Source: Setaria digitata (taxonomy: Eukaryota; Nematoda; Chromadorea; Rhabditida; Setariidae). From it: a stretch of 64,000 nucleotides of DNA. The notes below the pieces were generated by a model. The model saw only the letters and a list, made by a program, of their open reading frames with translations, had not been told where the DNA came from and made no database searches. Position numbers and translations under genes: made by a program. The stretch is taken from NCBI GenBank assembly GCA_003640385.1, contig RCAB01000093.1, positions 1 to 64,000 of the forward strand. Reading direction: 5' to 3'. Below, piece after piece: positions 48,732-61,101 of the stretch (position 1 is its first letter; each line of letters starts with the position of its first letter).

Positions 48732-50359
48732 TCATGAACTTTTAGAATCGATAACATCATCAGGGCTATCAGCCTTGACAGTAGTTTTCTCTGAATCCGT
48801 ACTGCAATCATCTCTCCTTTTCTCTTGTACCACTGTCTCATTCGAGATTTCCTGCCTCTCTTCGAGGACACTAACCTGCTTGGGCCCAGAATAGCTATCA
48901 TTCCTTCGGAACAAAAATCCACGATACTTCTGATCGTATTCTTTCTTCAGTTGTCTAATTTTGTCACGTTCTTCAGCTTCTGCTAATCCAGCCTTCTTAT
49001 CGATATAACTTGTGGGAGGTAATCCGTATAACTCTTCCAGAGTAACTAGCGTAGACCAATGAGGATATTTTCGTCGACCACTCGGTGACACATCTTTCGT
49101 CACATCTTTTTTCGCACTATAATATAACTGTACTTTTTCTTTTAATTTTAATAGTAAATGGCAGTCACTTAAGACTGTATATTCCATACCAAGTTATGAT
49201 ATTCTTGATATATTTCTCAGGATCAAACGCTTTATATTCCTCGAGCATTTTGGACATACGACTACGAAATAAACTTTCCGCCTGTAAAGTTATAGAAACA
49301 TTGCAAATAACCACAAAATCAACAGATTTATCCAAAATAAAAATTTATTGCTAATAGACGATGGTAACCACCTACAACCTTTTCTTCTATTCCAATTATC
49401 AAATCTTGACAGAAAGCTCACAAGTGTACTGTCAAAAATTGCTTTAAATTCACCACCTAGAACTATCATGTATCCTTCAACAGATCAAAATCATTCCATT
49501 ACTTTAGCTTTCTTCTGTCGATGATATTTTTGATATTTAAAGTAATCTCGATCATAACGTTTCCGACGTTTATGTTTCCTCATTTTATGCCTACGAATTT
49601 TCAGCATACGTTCTCCGGCAAACAATTCTACGATTGGAGACTGTTGAGGTAACCGCAAAGATACCTGAAGTAACAATACAGTGATATATATAGTGAAGCA
49701 AAGCAATACACAATTAAAATGATAAAGTACTAAAACCAGAAGCAAAATTATAAAGGACTAAAACGAATACCTGAAATGCAGGCAGAGGATCGAATTTCCT
49801 CAAAAGCTCATTAACTAATAAACCTGGTAAACAGATGGACCGTCGATTTGCACTTGGGAAAGTAATGACCTAAAAAACAAATAGATATTAGCAAAAACTT
49901 CGGCATAAAATAGACAATTTCTATTGCTTAATTGCAAGATATTTGATATGAGGCTTGTCTACTGTTAAGGCAACAAAAACAAAGAGTTCCTTTTGCTGCT
50001 TCAGAATTAAATATCAAATAAAAATTTTTCCTCCATAACTCGGTTTTCAGAAGAAGTAGAAGGCATACTGATGAAACTCGAAAAGTGTCATACAAGAAAG
50101 TCATTAGTTTGTAACTAAGAAGAACTGACTGTAAAATGTGATGAGTAGGTTGAACATACCATTTTTTGTTTGGATGGGAACTGCCAATGGATTTTTTGCA
50201 AAGTGAGATTTGAACAGAAGATTCGTTCAGCAGTTTCATGATTTTGGTAATGCACTGGTAACCGATAGAATGTCTCGACTAATTCATTCTTTTCTTAAAC
50301 TGGACAAGTTTTAACAAAAAGAAGTATCTCTGTCACTGACCTGAGATAGGATTGCACAT
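48732..50359 (-). CDS. AURKAIP1: Mitochondrial small ribosomal subunit protein mS38 (AURKAIP1 family)
   Basis: Six exons (50341-50359, 50160-50293, 49771-49869, 49503-49664, 49190-49281, 48732-49116) join in phase, 296 residues. mS38 is a very basic protein of the mitochondrial small ribosomal subunit. The family signature is the basic helix MLKIRRHKMRKHKRRKRYDR followed by YFKYQKYHRQKKAKAESLFR and MSKMLEEYKAFDP, matching the conserved C-terminal end of AURKAIP1. Upstream is FCSNLTLQKIHWQFPSKQKM, then a predicted hydrophobic patch. Unusual is a tail of about 128 residues after the conserved block (PHWSTLVTLEELYGLPPTSY, then acidic). The first exon is only 19 bases, behind a 47-base intron ending TTTAAG, so the start is tentative. 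Confidence 0.85.
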
Positions 50360-51556
50360 AATCTAGCAAAAAGAAGGAAATTTCATAAAAGCAGCAACGA
50401 ATTAAAAACAATACAATACGGAAAAACAACTATGGTATATTTTGAAAAGGTACAATCAGCTTAGTAAATAAAAAGCTTGTATTTTTAAAAGAAATATGTA
50501 TGCAGAACTATCGCAAATTATTACTTCCTCTTAAAGTAAACTTATTTTTACTCATTTCTTTAGGACTAGAATCAACAAATGTAATTCGTTATAACTTAGC
50601 ATACTGCCGAATGCGAATAAAATATGCTTTACTTGCTGAGTAAACAGTGAATGTATCACTGCAGCTGGTACTTCTGAAGGAGAAGAGTGAAAAACGCCTT
50701 TCTAAGGTACTTCGGAGGATGTTCATCCCGTGATGCAGAAACTCGGAGCATACAAAGTGTATCAAAGTGATCTCATGTATGACGTATTACTGCTAAAAAT
50801 ATACAATTCCAAACGTTTTAATCAACTTCAATCATTTTCGCAGTTAACTCGATAAAGAAACTTCTTTTTAAAAAACGAAAGGTGAAAAAGCCATCACATT
50901 CACAACGGGAAAAGCGCACATGAAAAATGGTTTTTAAAAAACTATTGAATGGTCAAAATAGATGTAGCAGAATAAGGAACTTAGATTATCAATCATTACA
51001 GAACTCTGCAAATGCCAGTATCCTTCTAAACAAGACACAAAAAAAAACTTAGGCATAGAATGCACTTCACTGTGAATGTGAACAGGCAGGAATAAGGGGA
51101 AATTTCAAGCTGGTGGAAAAAAAGAAATGAATAAAGAAGGAATCATCGATTCTAAACATGCATATTAATTCGAAAACTAATTCCGACCAATTATGAACCT
51201 GAAGTTCCAGAACCGACTCTGCTTCCTTCTAACCAACTGCTAAATGTAAGTTCAGGACTACGTCTGATATATAAAATTTATAGAGATAATGAAACTCAGT
51301 CAGTCGCAAAGTTACTCTCAGTTTTTAACAGACCGTGTTTTGCACTTGAAGCCATTCTATCCTATCAGTTTTGTTGTGATGGAGGCGACTGGTCGCGTAA
51401 TTTCTCTTCTTGTTTGATTTCGAAACTTTCTGTTTAGGTTTTGGAAGGGATGAAAAGAAAAATTGGATGACATAAATATTAAATTTCATGAGTTTTATAT
51501 TAGTAAAGTTTGATAGTAATGGAACAAGAAGAAATGTTGGGAAGAGAGGAATGATG
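50360..51556. other. Intergenic region
   Basis: Between the mS38 start and the 3' end of the collagen gene. AT-rich, only short frames. It must hold the mS38 promoter; no specific signals recognised. Confidence 0.5.
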
Positions 51557-53980
51557 TTAATAGTAGTAGCCATTCTTTCTGATTTCTGCTGTTGCTCGAA
51601 GTGGTTGATAATCATACGGTGCTGTTATTTCATATTTCTCAATTCTTTGCGTATCGTATGGGTCATGAGTTTTCAATTTCCTATGAGTTATACTTTTGCC
51701 GTCGTTTTGTCTCTTGGTTTCTTTATCACTGTTCATGGCATAACCAAGTGGACCATTATCGACACCTTTTATCGGTTCATTGCTATAGTATCGTGGAACT
51801 TTCACATCTCGATGCTCCGTAATAATACTTGTTTCATCAGATTTGGCACCTCGAAGGATTTTGCTGTTTGTTGTGCCATATTCGGGATGATTTTCCGGTA
51901 CTAATAAGTCCCTTGGTGGTCGACAATGATCACAGCTACCTGTTAAATTTTATAACTTAATAATTGAAGTTCTCTTACCTAATAAAGACCGAAAACAACA
52001 TGAAAACAAGATTGACCTTTGTTTCCCTGTGGTCCGGGAGGCCCTGGTGGCCCTCGCAGTCCTGGTGCACCACTGGCCCCTCGTTCACCTGGCTCTCCGC
52101 GTATTCCAGCAATACCACCTATTCCAGGATTACCATCTCTGAAAATTCGTCTTTTTATATAACTTCCATAAAATTCTACAAAAAGAACTTCCGGGCAAAA
52201 GTTCTCCACTTACCGACCGGGACTTCCGACACGGCCTCGTGGTCCAACAGGTCCTACAATTACAATTATATTCAAAGTGAAAATATTTTTTATTTATAAA
52301 GCTATTTTGATTAATTTTTTTAGATGGTTAAAAGTTACCTGGAGGCCCGGTCGGCCCGGCAGGTGCTCCATTGAGGATGCGTCCAGGATCACCTGGTGGT
52401 CCTTTCGGTCCATATGGTCCCGGAGGACCTCGAACACCTGTTGGGCCGGGGGGTCCCTTTCGACCCAACAGACCGTCTTCACCAGGGATTCCCGGTATCC
52501 TGAAGTTTAAAATCATGCTTCATTCAATCGTGGACGGTATTGGCTTACTAATCCGCAAAAATTCATTTAGTTCCTTGACATTTGGCTAAATCCTCCATTG
52601 GCTACTATTGATATGATATGAGACTCAGTAATTCGAATCTTCCTCTTCTTCTGAAGCAATAAGTTAGCATTACCGTTGCTACTAAACTATGAACAAAAGG
52701 TTAAATTAGTTGAACGTATACCCGCGTGGTCCTCGCGGTCCTCTCTGTCCCGGTAATCCCGGAGGTCCTGGTGGAGCTGTCGGACACTAAACGAAGTGAA
52801 TTATTTCTTATAAGAGCCAATTAACCAAATGCATATTCCTCTAGGATATCAAAAGTCGATCAGTTTATCAAATTCATATGGACCAAGAAACTGCACGGAG
52901 CCTTTCAAAAATAAATAAGGTCCGTCAAGCCCATTTTTTTGCTTATTTTTTGACAGTACCAGAAATTTGAAAGCATAAATTCTGAAACAGTTCAAAGAAT
53001 ACTTTTTGGCAAGTATTTTCGCTACCCTTTAGTGGGACCATGTGTTGTCCTGGTCTGCCATCTCGCCCCGGCAATCCCGGTGAACCGTCCACACCTAAAA
53101 AGGAAAGCCACCGATGCAAATATCTTCAAACTGTTTAGGTTATATAATTGGGACAATCGATGTTAGCTTCTTCAAGTAATTATCGTACCATCACGTCCAC
53201 GATTCCCTGGTTTACCGGGCGGTCCTGGTTTACCTTGCTGGCAACTACAACCTGCAAATATTTCTCTTCGGATTTATGTAAATTAGAAATGAACAGAAGA
53301 AAAAATATTCGGAATGATTATAAAAAATACCAGATGGAATTTTAATTGGCTAATTTACAACGTCGAAGAATTTTGGACTCAGATCTCAAAATTCAATGAT
53401 ACGCAATATAAAGCCTAAAAGTGCAAAGGAGGGAAGGAAGCTTGTCAGTGATAATGCATTTTAAAAATATGCATTTTCGAAATGAAAATTTAAGGAAAAA
53501 GTTGCGGACATGTGAAACGTGAATGTTCATTTGTTGAATCGTGATCAGATCGACGTATTCGTGACTGAGTTGTAAAATGAAGTTGCAAAACATTCCTCCA
53601 AACATCATTGCTATTGATCTGAAATATGATTATCAAATAGGCAAATAAATGCATTTAATGAATTTGATTGTTCCAAGGAGTACTCCTTAATTCATCATTT
53701 TTTTGATCGAGTTTTGCTGTAGCATGGGATGTTTTAAAAGGTAATGTGATTAAAATCTCGACTTGCGTCATTTAGAGTCGCAAGAACTCTTGTAATGTGT
53801 TAATTATAGAATAGGAAACTTTAAATAATTACTTACATAACATTTATAAAGTTCTGAAAGCATAACAGTATTGGAGCGTTGAATATAGGCAAAAAATGAT
53901 GGCAGAATAATGATGATAGTAAGTAATAAAATTGTTGAAAATAAGGTTGAAAGAATGATCATTGAGTGTGATGGTTCCAT
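51557..53980 (-). CDS. Nematode cuticle collagen with a long C-terminal non-collagenous tail
   Basis: Nine exons: 53837-53980, 53519-53618, 53189-53251, 53026-53094, 52722-52776, 52339-52499, 52214-52253, 52017-52138 and 51557-51939, all in phase, 378 residues. The N terminus has a membrane/signal-anchor segment ([20 protein letters not shown]) and then a conserved pre-domain with a dibasic cleavage site ([10 protein letters not shown]). Cysteines precede the first triple-helix block ([18 protein letters not shown]). Gly-X-Y blocks follow with short interruptions ([33 protein letters not shown]). The C-terminal CDHCRPPR motif is typical of cuticle collagens. Odd: about 120 further residues, charged and ending in three tyrosines, where most cuticle collagens stop soon after the CxxC motif. 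Tyrosines could form cuticle cross-links (inference). Confidence 0.92.
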
Positions 53981-55675
53981 GATGATAAAATATTTACTGT
54001 ATGAAATTATCGGTATTCAGTCGACTGATGTAATGGTTAGTAAATGTATCATCATATCAGGTGGCACTTTTATCGCATATCGGACGATTTATCAGTGGTA
54101 TAATAATCGGTTTATACAACTATTCAGATATTAAGTTTGAGATTTATAACGTCCCAATTTCAGTAATCGTCTATTCTTGCAAACCGATGACGAGAAATTG
54201 ATACCTTCCTTTCTCATATGGTCTTTCAAACGACTCATTCTGCAAAAAAAAAAAAAAAAGGAAATTCCGAAATTCCCCGGGGATAGTTATCATTGTTACC
54301 TGATTACTGCTACTTCATCTATTTCCCGCACATCACTGATATAATGGAAATTTGACTATCTAGTAAAAGGTATTAAACGCAGATTTCCTCTTCTGATGTT
54401 GTTGTTGAAATTGAAATGGATACAGTCTGTATTAAAAAACTAAGTAATGAATGTTTCCTATGTTTTCAAGGAATAAAATTTATAATTAATTACTTGGTAA
54501 AACATATAACTATAAATATTATTGGAGAACATTTTATTATTTAATTAATATATCTTCAAGCTAAACATTATCGATAAAGTGGTAGTGAATATAGTAGGTT
54601 GGGAGTTGGACATTTATGATTAATGGTTTAAATTCAACATTTCTGAATGTGCTTGTTCTTCTAGAAATACAGATTCTGTGCTGAATTTTTAAGAGTCTTA
54701 TTTATGCATTCTACTCTTGACAATTCTATTTCACTGAAGCCAAAAAATGGCTATAATTTGCACAATCATTAACAGTCAATTTACTTCGTCTTCCAATTAT
54801 GCTTTGTATCGTACAAAATCCAATAATTTTATTCGAGTATGAAATTAATGAATACTGATGCATACATATATAATATACAACAAACAAAATTTGATTTAGT
54901 ATTAATCATGAAAATATCTCTAAAATGGCAACACATATAATGTATTTGATTTGAAAGACAGTGCAGTATCTACTGGTGATAATAATAAGAAGCAAGACCT
55001 TCGCTTCTCGATGTAGGCAAAAAAAGAAAACTTAATAAGTGAATCGGAAAAGAGGAAAGAAACAACAAGTAAGTGATCAAATAATAATATTAATCATTGA
55101 TTATTTAATAAAGCTGCTGCTAGACACTAACCGTTTGATGACGCTGCTGTTTTTTAGACTTTTATCGAGAATGGATTCACATTAACTGATTATATGCGTT
55201 CATAATGAGCAATTTATCAGTTGTAGAATGAAGCGGATTATATATATCAATAACCATTTAAAGATTTTTGAAATCATATTTCGGGTTGGAAATGGAAACG
55301 TTAAGTTTCGAATGGGTCAACATCTGAAGCTAAGTTAATCAATGACGATGTATCGCAAAGAAAAACTTTAATTTTATTTGCATCTTTCTTTTCACTCCTC
55401 AAATTCAACTTTTCTCTTCAGCATTGAATACATACAGGAAAGAAAGGTTTTGGAAGTCGGAAACTGCGAAGTGATCATCGAAAATTACAAATTCATAAAA
55501 AAATGAAAGAATTCAATGAATTGGTTGTATTCATTAAAGAGCTGAAATAATTTCCAGCAAAGTGTAAAAAAATAATCAAGCTAAGCAATAATTTATATGT
55601 TGGTTATATTATCGAATTTATTGATTGCTTTCAACGAAATGAAATCAATCAATAACTTCGATCGTCGTATCATCC
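53981..55675. other. Intergenic region upstream of the collagen gene
   Basis: AT-rich interval between the collagen start and the 3' end of the quahog-like gene. A second acceptor-plus-ATG (TTTTGCAG near 54241, then MSRLKDHMRKEGINFSSS) could be an alternative upstream exon of the collagen, but I could not join it in frame. Confidence 0.4.
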
Positions 55676-58600
55676 CTAATATTTGACAAAAGGAACGGCG
55701 AAACGACCTAAATGATGAATGGAATCGATGAAAGTGGGTAGATGTTGAATAGGCTCATCTAGCGATTGCATCAGTCGGCCGAAGATTCGGTGCAACAAGA
55801 TCAGAAAGTCGTAGACCAACTTTTGACTGAAGTGACTCTCGACCTGGGAGAAGCACGACGTAAGCACGCCATCTGCTACGATAGACCCTTCTACAGTCAT
55901 CGGTGAATAAATACCTTTCAAGTACTGTCTACCCACCTAAAACTAATCTGTTATAGTCTGTAATGTATTAAATGAAGGTGAAAAATCAGATGAAAATAAC
56001 ATTACTTAGGAAATCGACAAATCATTCAGTCGATCATTCGTTCCATCAATCAGTCGTTATTTTCAGCCACCACTTCAAGTACATGAGATAATGATATGTT
56101 AAGAATTCTTAAATTAACAATTTCGATACCTTTACAATATGATCCACCTGCAATTCATGATTTGATGATATGGTGAAAACGCAATCACCGATACGTGCCT
56201 TATGAGCAAACTTCGACTTCCGAAGCCACTGATCAACGATATCAACATCGTTCATGCTTTGACGCATTTCATCGCAATCACCAAGCGGAAGAAGATGCAA
56301 TTCAGTTAGACTCAATTTCCGACCTGATTCTGTTTCCAGAACTACAAATTTGGCTCGTGTTTCCGGTTCTCGATGATAGAACATTTCCACTCGTTCATAT
56401 CTTAGCTGGCTTTTACTTACTGGTACTAAAACCTGCAAAACATGTATATCTTTATATGAGGAATGTTCTAGATGATATCAGATCAAGCTTAAATTACCTG
56501 TTGTAATTAGTGGAAAAGAAAGAAGCCTTCGAAGTAACTCACAAAATCCCCCACTGCAACTTCCTTCATCGTTTTCTCACCATTCTGAGTGTAAACTTTT
56601 GTATTAGCACTGAAACAATTCATTGGCGGCATTGCATCATTCTGCATTTGAGCTTCACGAGCCGGAACTGGATGGATGGGAATTGGATCGTGACCTGATG
56701 CAGCTTGACGAGCTTTTGTAACATTTGAAAACATCGGTTTTGGCAGTTGCGTACTTCCGGATCCAGTTAATTTCCTCGATTTGTTATGTTTCGTTCTTCC
56801 TTCCTGATTTTCGGAACTTTTACTAAATATTTTCTGTTCTACATCTTTTTCCTGAAAATGAAGACATTTAGTTCTTTTTTTCAATATCTTCAGAAAAATC
56901 TGTGCTTTAAAATTTCAAAAATCATTACATATATTTTGGAATAAGCCAAAATAACAACAAGAAGGAACCTTTTTAGACTCTTTGGAAATGCCACTTCGAA
57001 CAGCGGCTGTTTGATTTGTTAGCAATTGGTTTGTGCCAATTTCCTTGGATAACTTTTCTACAATCAGATTATTTTTAGATTAATGACTATTAATCAAAAT
57101 CGTATTTACTAATTAATAATGAGTTCTCAAGGTTGATTTCAGTACAGTCAAAAGGTAGCAATCACTTTTAAAGTAAACAGATCTGTTAGCACTATTTGAA
57201 AAATTTAAAAAACATTTGAAAAAAATCTGACAGTTCAAGAAAAAAACAATACTAAAGAAACTTTGTATAAATATTGGCAGTATCAAATTTTTACTATTCA
57301 ACCGTTGTTGATGTAAGACATCAAAGATTGAGTTAAAATTAAATAGTACTCAACATAAGCTTTTTAAGTTAAAATGTATATCAAAAATGCAAGAAATGTA
57401 TCTGAGATCATATCAGAATACTCGATAGTAGAACTTAGAAACAAGCTAACTTAAATTTAAGAAAGGAAAACTAGAGGTTGATTCAGACTTAAAACAAAGG
57501 AAGAAAGAAATCAAGTTAGCAATAAAAGAAGGATATCGCCACTAAGCCAAATGGGCTCAAATTTCGAACAGATTTAAGCAATCCGAAATAAAGTCCTGGA
57601 AGTTCTCATCCAGGTCAAGACAATAATAGTCGTTACATTAATTTGGAACTTAATCTCCAGTTAACAATTTCGAAGTGAAACTGAAGAACTGAAAAAAAAA
57701 AGGATGTAAATAAGCTAGGCTATAACACTTACAGTTTAAAGAGCAAAATTAGAACCTGAAGAGAAATTAAAATTTAAAGTAGGAAATCAAAATTTATTCC
57801 ACAGCTTGAAAATAATAAGGATAATAATACCTTTAAAAACCTTTCCTCTCGAATCATCATCCTTTCTCTTCTCTTCTTTTACATCACTCTTTTTGTTCTC
57901 AGTCTTCTTCGTGCCATCAGTAGCTTCCTCTCTTCTTGAAATCTCGGTCGAAGTTATTACTCGAACTGTTTGAGTCCCGAGACTACCTTTCCCGCTTTCA
58001 GTAACAAATGCTTTTGGTAATGACAGGCCTAAAACAAATTTTTTGTTGTCTCAAAAGCTAAAAATGAACCAAAAGTTATTGTTAACATTGGCATAAGAAG
58101 TTTGTATTCCTGAAAGGTAAATGCTTTAACGAACAAGAAGAATTACCTTGTCCCATTTCGCTGGAACTACCATCTTTCGTCTGCTCATCAATTACACCAA
58201 CTCGAGTAATGAAGGAATGTTCCTTCTCTCCTGCTCCACTTCCTCTATTTGATTCAGTTTTCAAGTTTTCCTGAATATGCAATTCAGGAAATCCTTTTTC
58301 CAAGTTCTCTTTTGCAGCTTCACCTTTATCAATGTGTTTTTCACGAAGAATTTGTAACTTTCTCTCTTCTTGCTCATTGCCACCTTTGCTCATTTCCGTA
58401 TCAGATTTTTCATCATCATCACAATCACCAGATTTTTTCTTCTTATCTTCCCGCTGATTCGTCGGTATTTCAGTGGGTAATTTGATACTTCCTAACTTTA
58501 CTTCATCTAAAAAAAATATCCTCTCACATTCAGAATTTTTAACACTTTTTCAAAGTACAGACTTCATCTCTTTCACAAACATCTCTGCTATTTGTTCATA

Positions 58601-61086
58601 AGTCGTAACATTATCTCTCTAGAACAATAACTGTAAGATTAAGTTGGCTTCAATAAAGTAACACAAAAAATGATCATTCTTTTCGACAAATACAACAGCA
58701 GCTTACTTATTTCATAAGAATAAAATTCTCAGTCATACACCAACAATGAATCTCGACTTGACTAAACTTTTCCATTACTGTTGACAATCAGTTGACGATT
58801 GTCTTTCTTACCTCCCCCGGCAGCACTTTTCATTTCCGCTTCAGTACGATTAATACGATGTCTATCACTTCGTAATCTCGTTCCATCAGATTTATCAAAC
58901 TTCAGCTTATGCAATGTACTCCATTCCGACTGCCTAAAACAATGTAGCAATCCACCAACTGTACAATCGGAATGGTCACTAAATGTTGAAACATTTTGAA
59001 TAGAAATTAATTTCTTATGATCAAATGGATGCTTTTTACAATCTCAATGCTTTTTTTTTCAAAGTTAAATATATTTTATTTCTAGTAAATAATAATGCAA
59101 CTAGTTTGATTTTTGGTAGTCCACTTCTGGGCGGCTTTATTGATACTAATCAAAATTAGCACCTAATATTAAAAATTTTTGCTCAAATGGATATGGAATT
59201 TAAAAAGAAGTGTTGAGTAAAGACTCAAAATCGCACTATTCAGTTGCTTTTTATAAATTCCAACTTTGTCTAATGTTTTTTTTTTTAAATTAAATAATAT
59301 TATCACTAAATAGTACTGTTTGTAAGACCACTCTGTCCAAGCAACGAAGATCCAATGTTCATCATCGGTCAAATTTCTTAATGCAATTTTAATTTGATTT
59401 AAATTATTGCCATCAATAACTCGGTCTTTTTTATCCAACTCAACATGCTTTTCCTGTTGGATTACTTCATTCTTCTTTTCAATATCCTTTTGGCACAATG
59501 TACTACAAATTGTTATCCGGTAGCCAACCCTAAATTTAATTAAACATAAGTAGCTGTACTTCGGAGACTTGAACGTATCTTCTTTAAATGAATATAAATT
59601 AACAAATATTCTCGAAAGAAAATAGAATGGCTAATAGCTGAAAAATCTCCTAATAGAACTATAATGTCAATACATGATGATTAAAATAACCGAATTCCTT
59701 CAAGGATAGTAGAAATGCAAGCAATCCCTTATTGTTTGGTCTTTAAACCTTTCCGAGAAGTGCTTAATTTTTTATAACATCAGAAAACTTTATATATTAC
59801 TGTTATGATTTAAATTAAAGACTTACTCGTTTCGTTCGACACCTTTTACCACAAATTGCGATGGTTCTTTTTTGCGAAGTAAATAAAGCCGGAGGCGATA
59901 ACCGGAAAAATCGGCAAATTGTTCCGGTACTTTATTAAGATTCTTTAATAACATATAACCATTCTCATCCTCCTTTTCCAATTCTTCGGCTGTAGTGCCA
60001 TTTGTTCCGTCCGGTAAATCGTAAACAAAGCAGTCATTTTCGGTATGAGCCGTTATTTGAACATCCTCATTAACCATCAAATTACAACATGTATGTATCA
60101 CACTATAATATTTGATCCAGCTATTTATAATCAGAATTAAAACTAATAATAAGCATGGAGATAATTGATTTTTTTACTGTTACCTATTCGATCTTTCATG
60201 AAAGTTGAAGGGGGAAACTTGAGGTCTAAAATGATGACAGTGCTTAGCGCACTATAAATAATGCAGAAAATGACTTTAATGGTACTTCAGTCTTAGGACG
60301 AGTTTTGTATTTGGCATCTTTTTCGCCACTTCATCTAATTCTTTTCCGTTCTCATATTTTGTTACATCATTAATTCGATTTTATTAAAACATATCTTAGT
60401 AACTTTTCAGATTCTAACTAAAACGATATAGTATAGGCAAGCTTATTTTATTAGAATTTATAATAATCAGCATTCTGCAAGTCACTAGCTTGACAACCTA
60501 AAAACAATGATAAGTGTGCTTACGGAGAAATAGGTGATGATTGTTGCAGATGTGAGACAAAATTGGTTTTTCCACCGCAATATGACTGCTGAGACTTATA
60601 CTGGCATTTCTAAATAACAACAAGAGAAGAATTATCAGGAGATAAGTGAAAATATGAAGGATTATTAGGAAATTGGTGTCATTTATCATAAGTTTTCAGT
60701 TTATCGAGAAATAACTTGCTTAATACTTAAATCATGGTGATTAATTAACTGATTAGATATAAGAAAGAATCATGAAGTGTTAATAATTTTTGCTATTTTA
60801 AAGAGAGCTGAGAGAGGAAAGCATGAATGCAAGCAATTAAAAGAATTAAAAAAAGAAAGAGAGATCTAAAACGAGCCAAAAATCGAAAGCCACAAAGGAT
60901 TGGTTTTTGACAATGCATTCGAATGGTATCATTCCCGAAACTTTGTACCACAATAATTTGATCATCATCGCAACGATATACTATCGCTGCTGAATATTCC
61001 ATCAGCAATGATAATATGAATAAATTTATCAGTAACCTTAGCAGCATTACCCGTTCTTTGATTTCCACCCGATTTATGAAAGACAT
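55676..61086 (-). CDS. qua-1: Quahog-like hedgehog-related protein with C-terminal Hint (Hog) domain
   Basis: Eleven exons: start exon from 61086, then 60524-60609, 59827-60102, 59317-59529, 58812-58978, 58147-58506, 57831-58028, 56969-57057, 56543-56851, 56130-56432 and 55676-55936; roughly 820 residues. Secreted, self-processing family of nematodes. A signal peptide (LLRLLINLFILSLLMEYSAA) precedes a Cys-containing N domain (IVYRCDDDQIIVVQSFGNDT, CQYKSQQSYCGGKTNF). A long K/E/S-rich linker follows, as in QUA-1. The Hint domain starts at the nucleophile in NCFSANTKVYTQNG, with the TxxH motif in LSLTELHLLPL, GDCVFTIS, and VEGSIVADGVLTSCFS. Splices agree in phase from exon 2 onward. No GT donor in the right phase was found for exon 1, so that junction is unresolved. 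Acceptor TTTGTTTCAG lies 5 bases before the ATG. Confidence 0.82.
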
Positions 61087-61091
61087 TTCGT

Positions 61092-61101
61092 CTGAAACAA
61101 A
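61092..61101 (-). promoter_or_regulatory. Strong acceptor before the qua-1 start (trans-splice candidate)
   Basis: Minus-strand TTTGTTTCAG ends 5 bases upstream of the qua-1 ATG. Such closely spaced acceptors without an obvious upstream exon are typical of spliced-leader addition sites in nematodes. Confidence 0.5.

Noticed and set aside
51488..51904. 138-codon plus-strand open frame
   Set aside because: Antisense of the last collagen exon, whose minus-strand reading contains the CDHCRPPR motif and continues the collagen frame.
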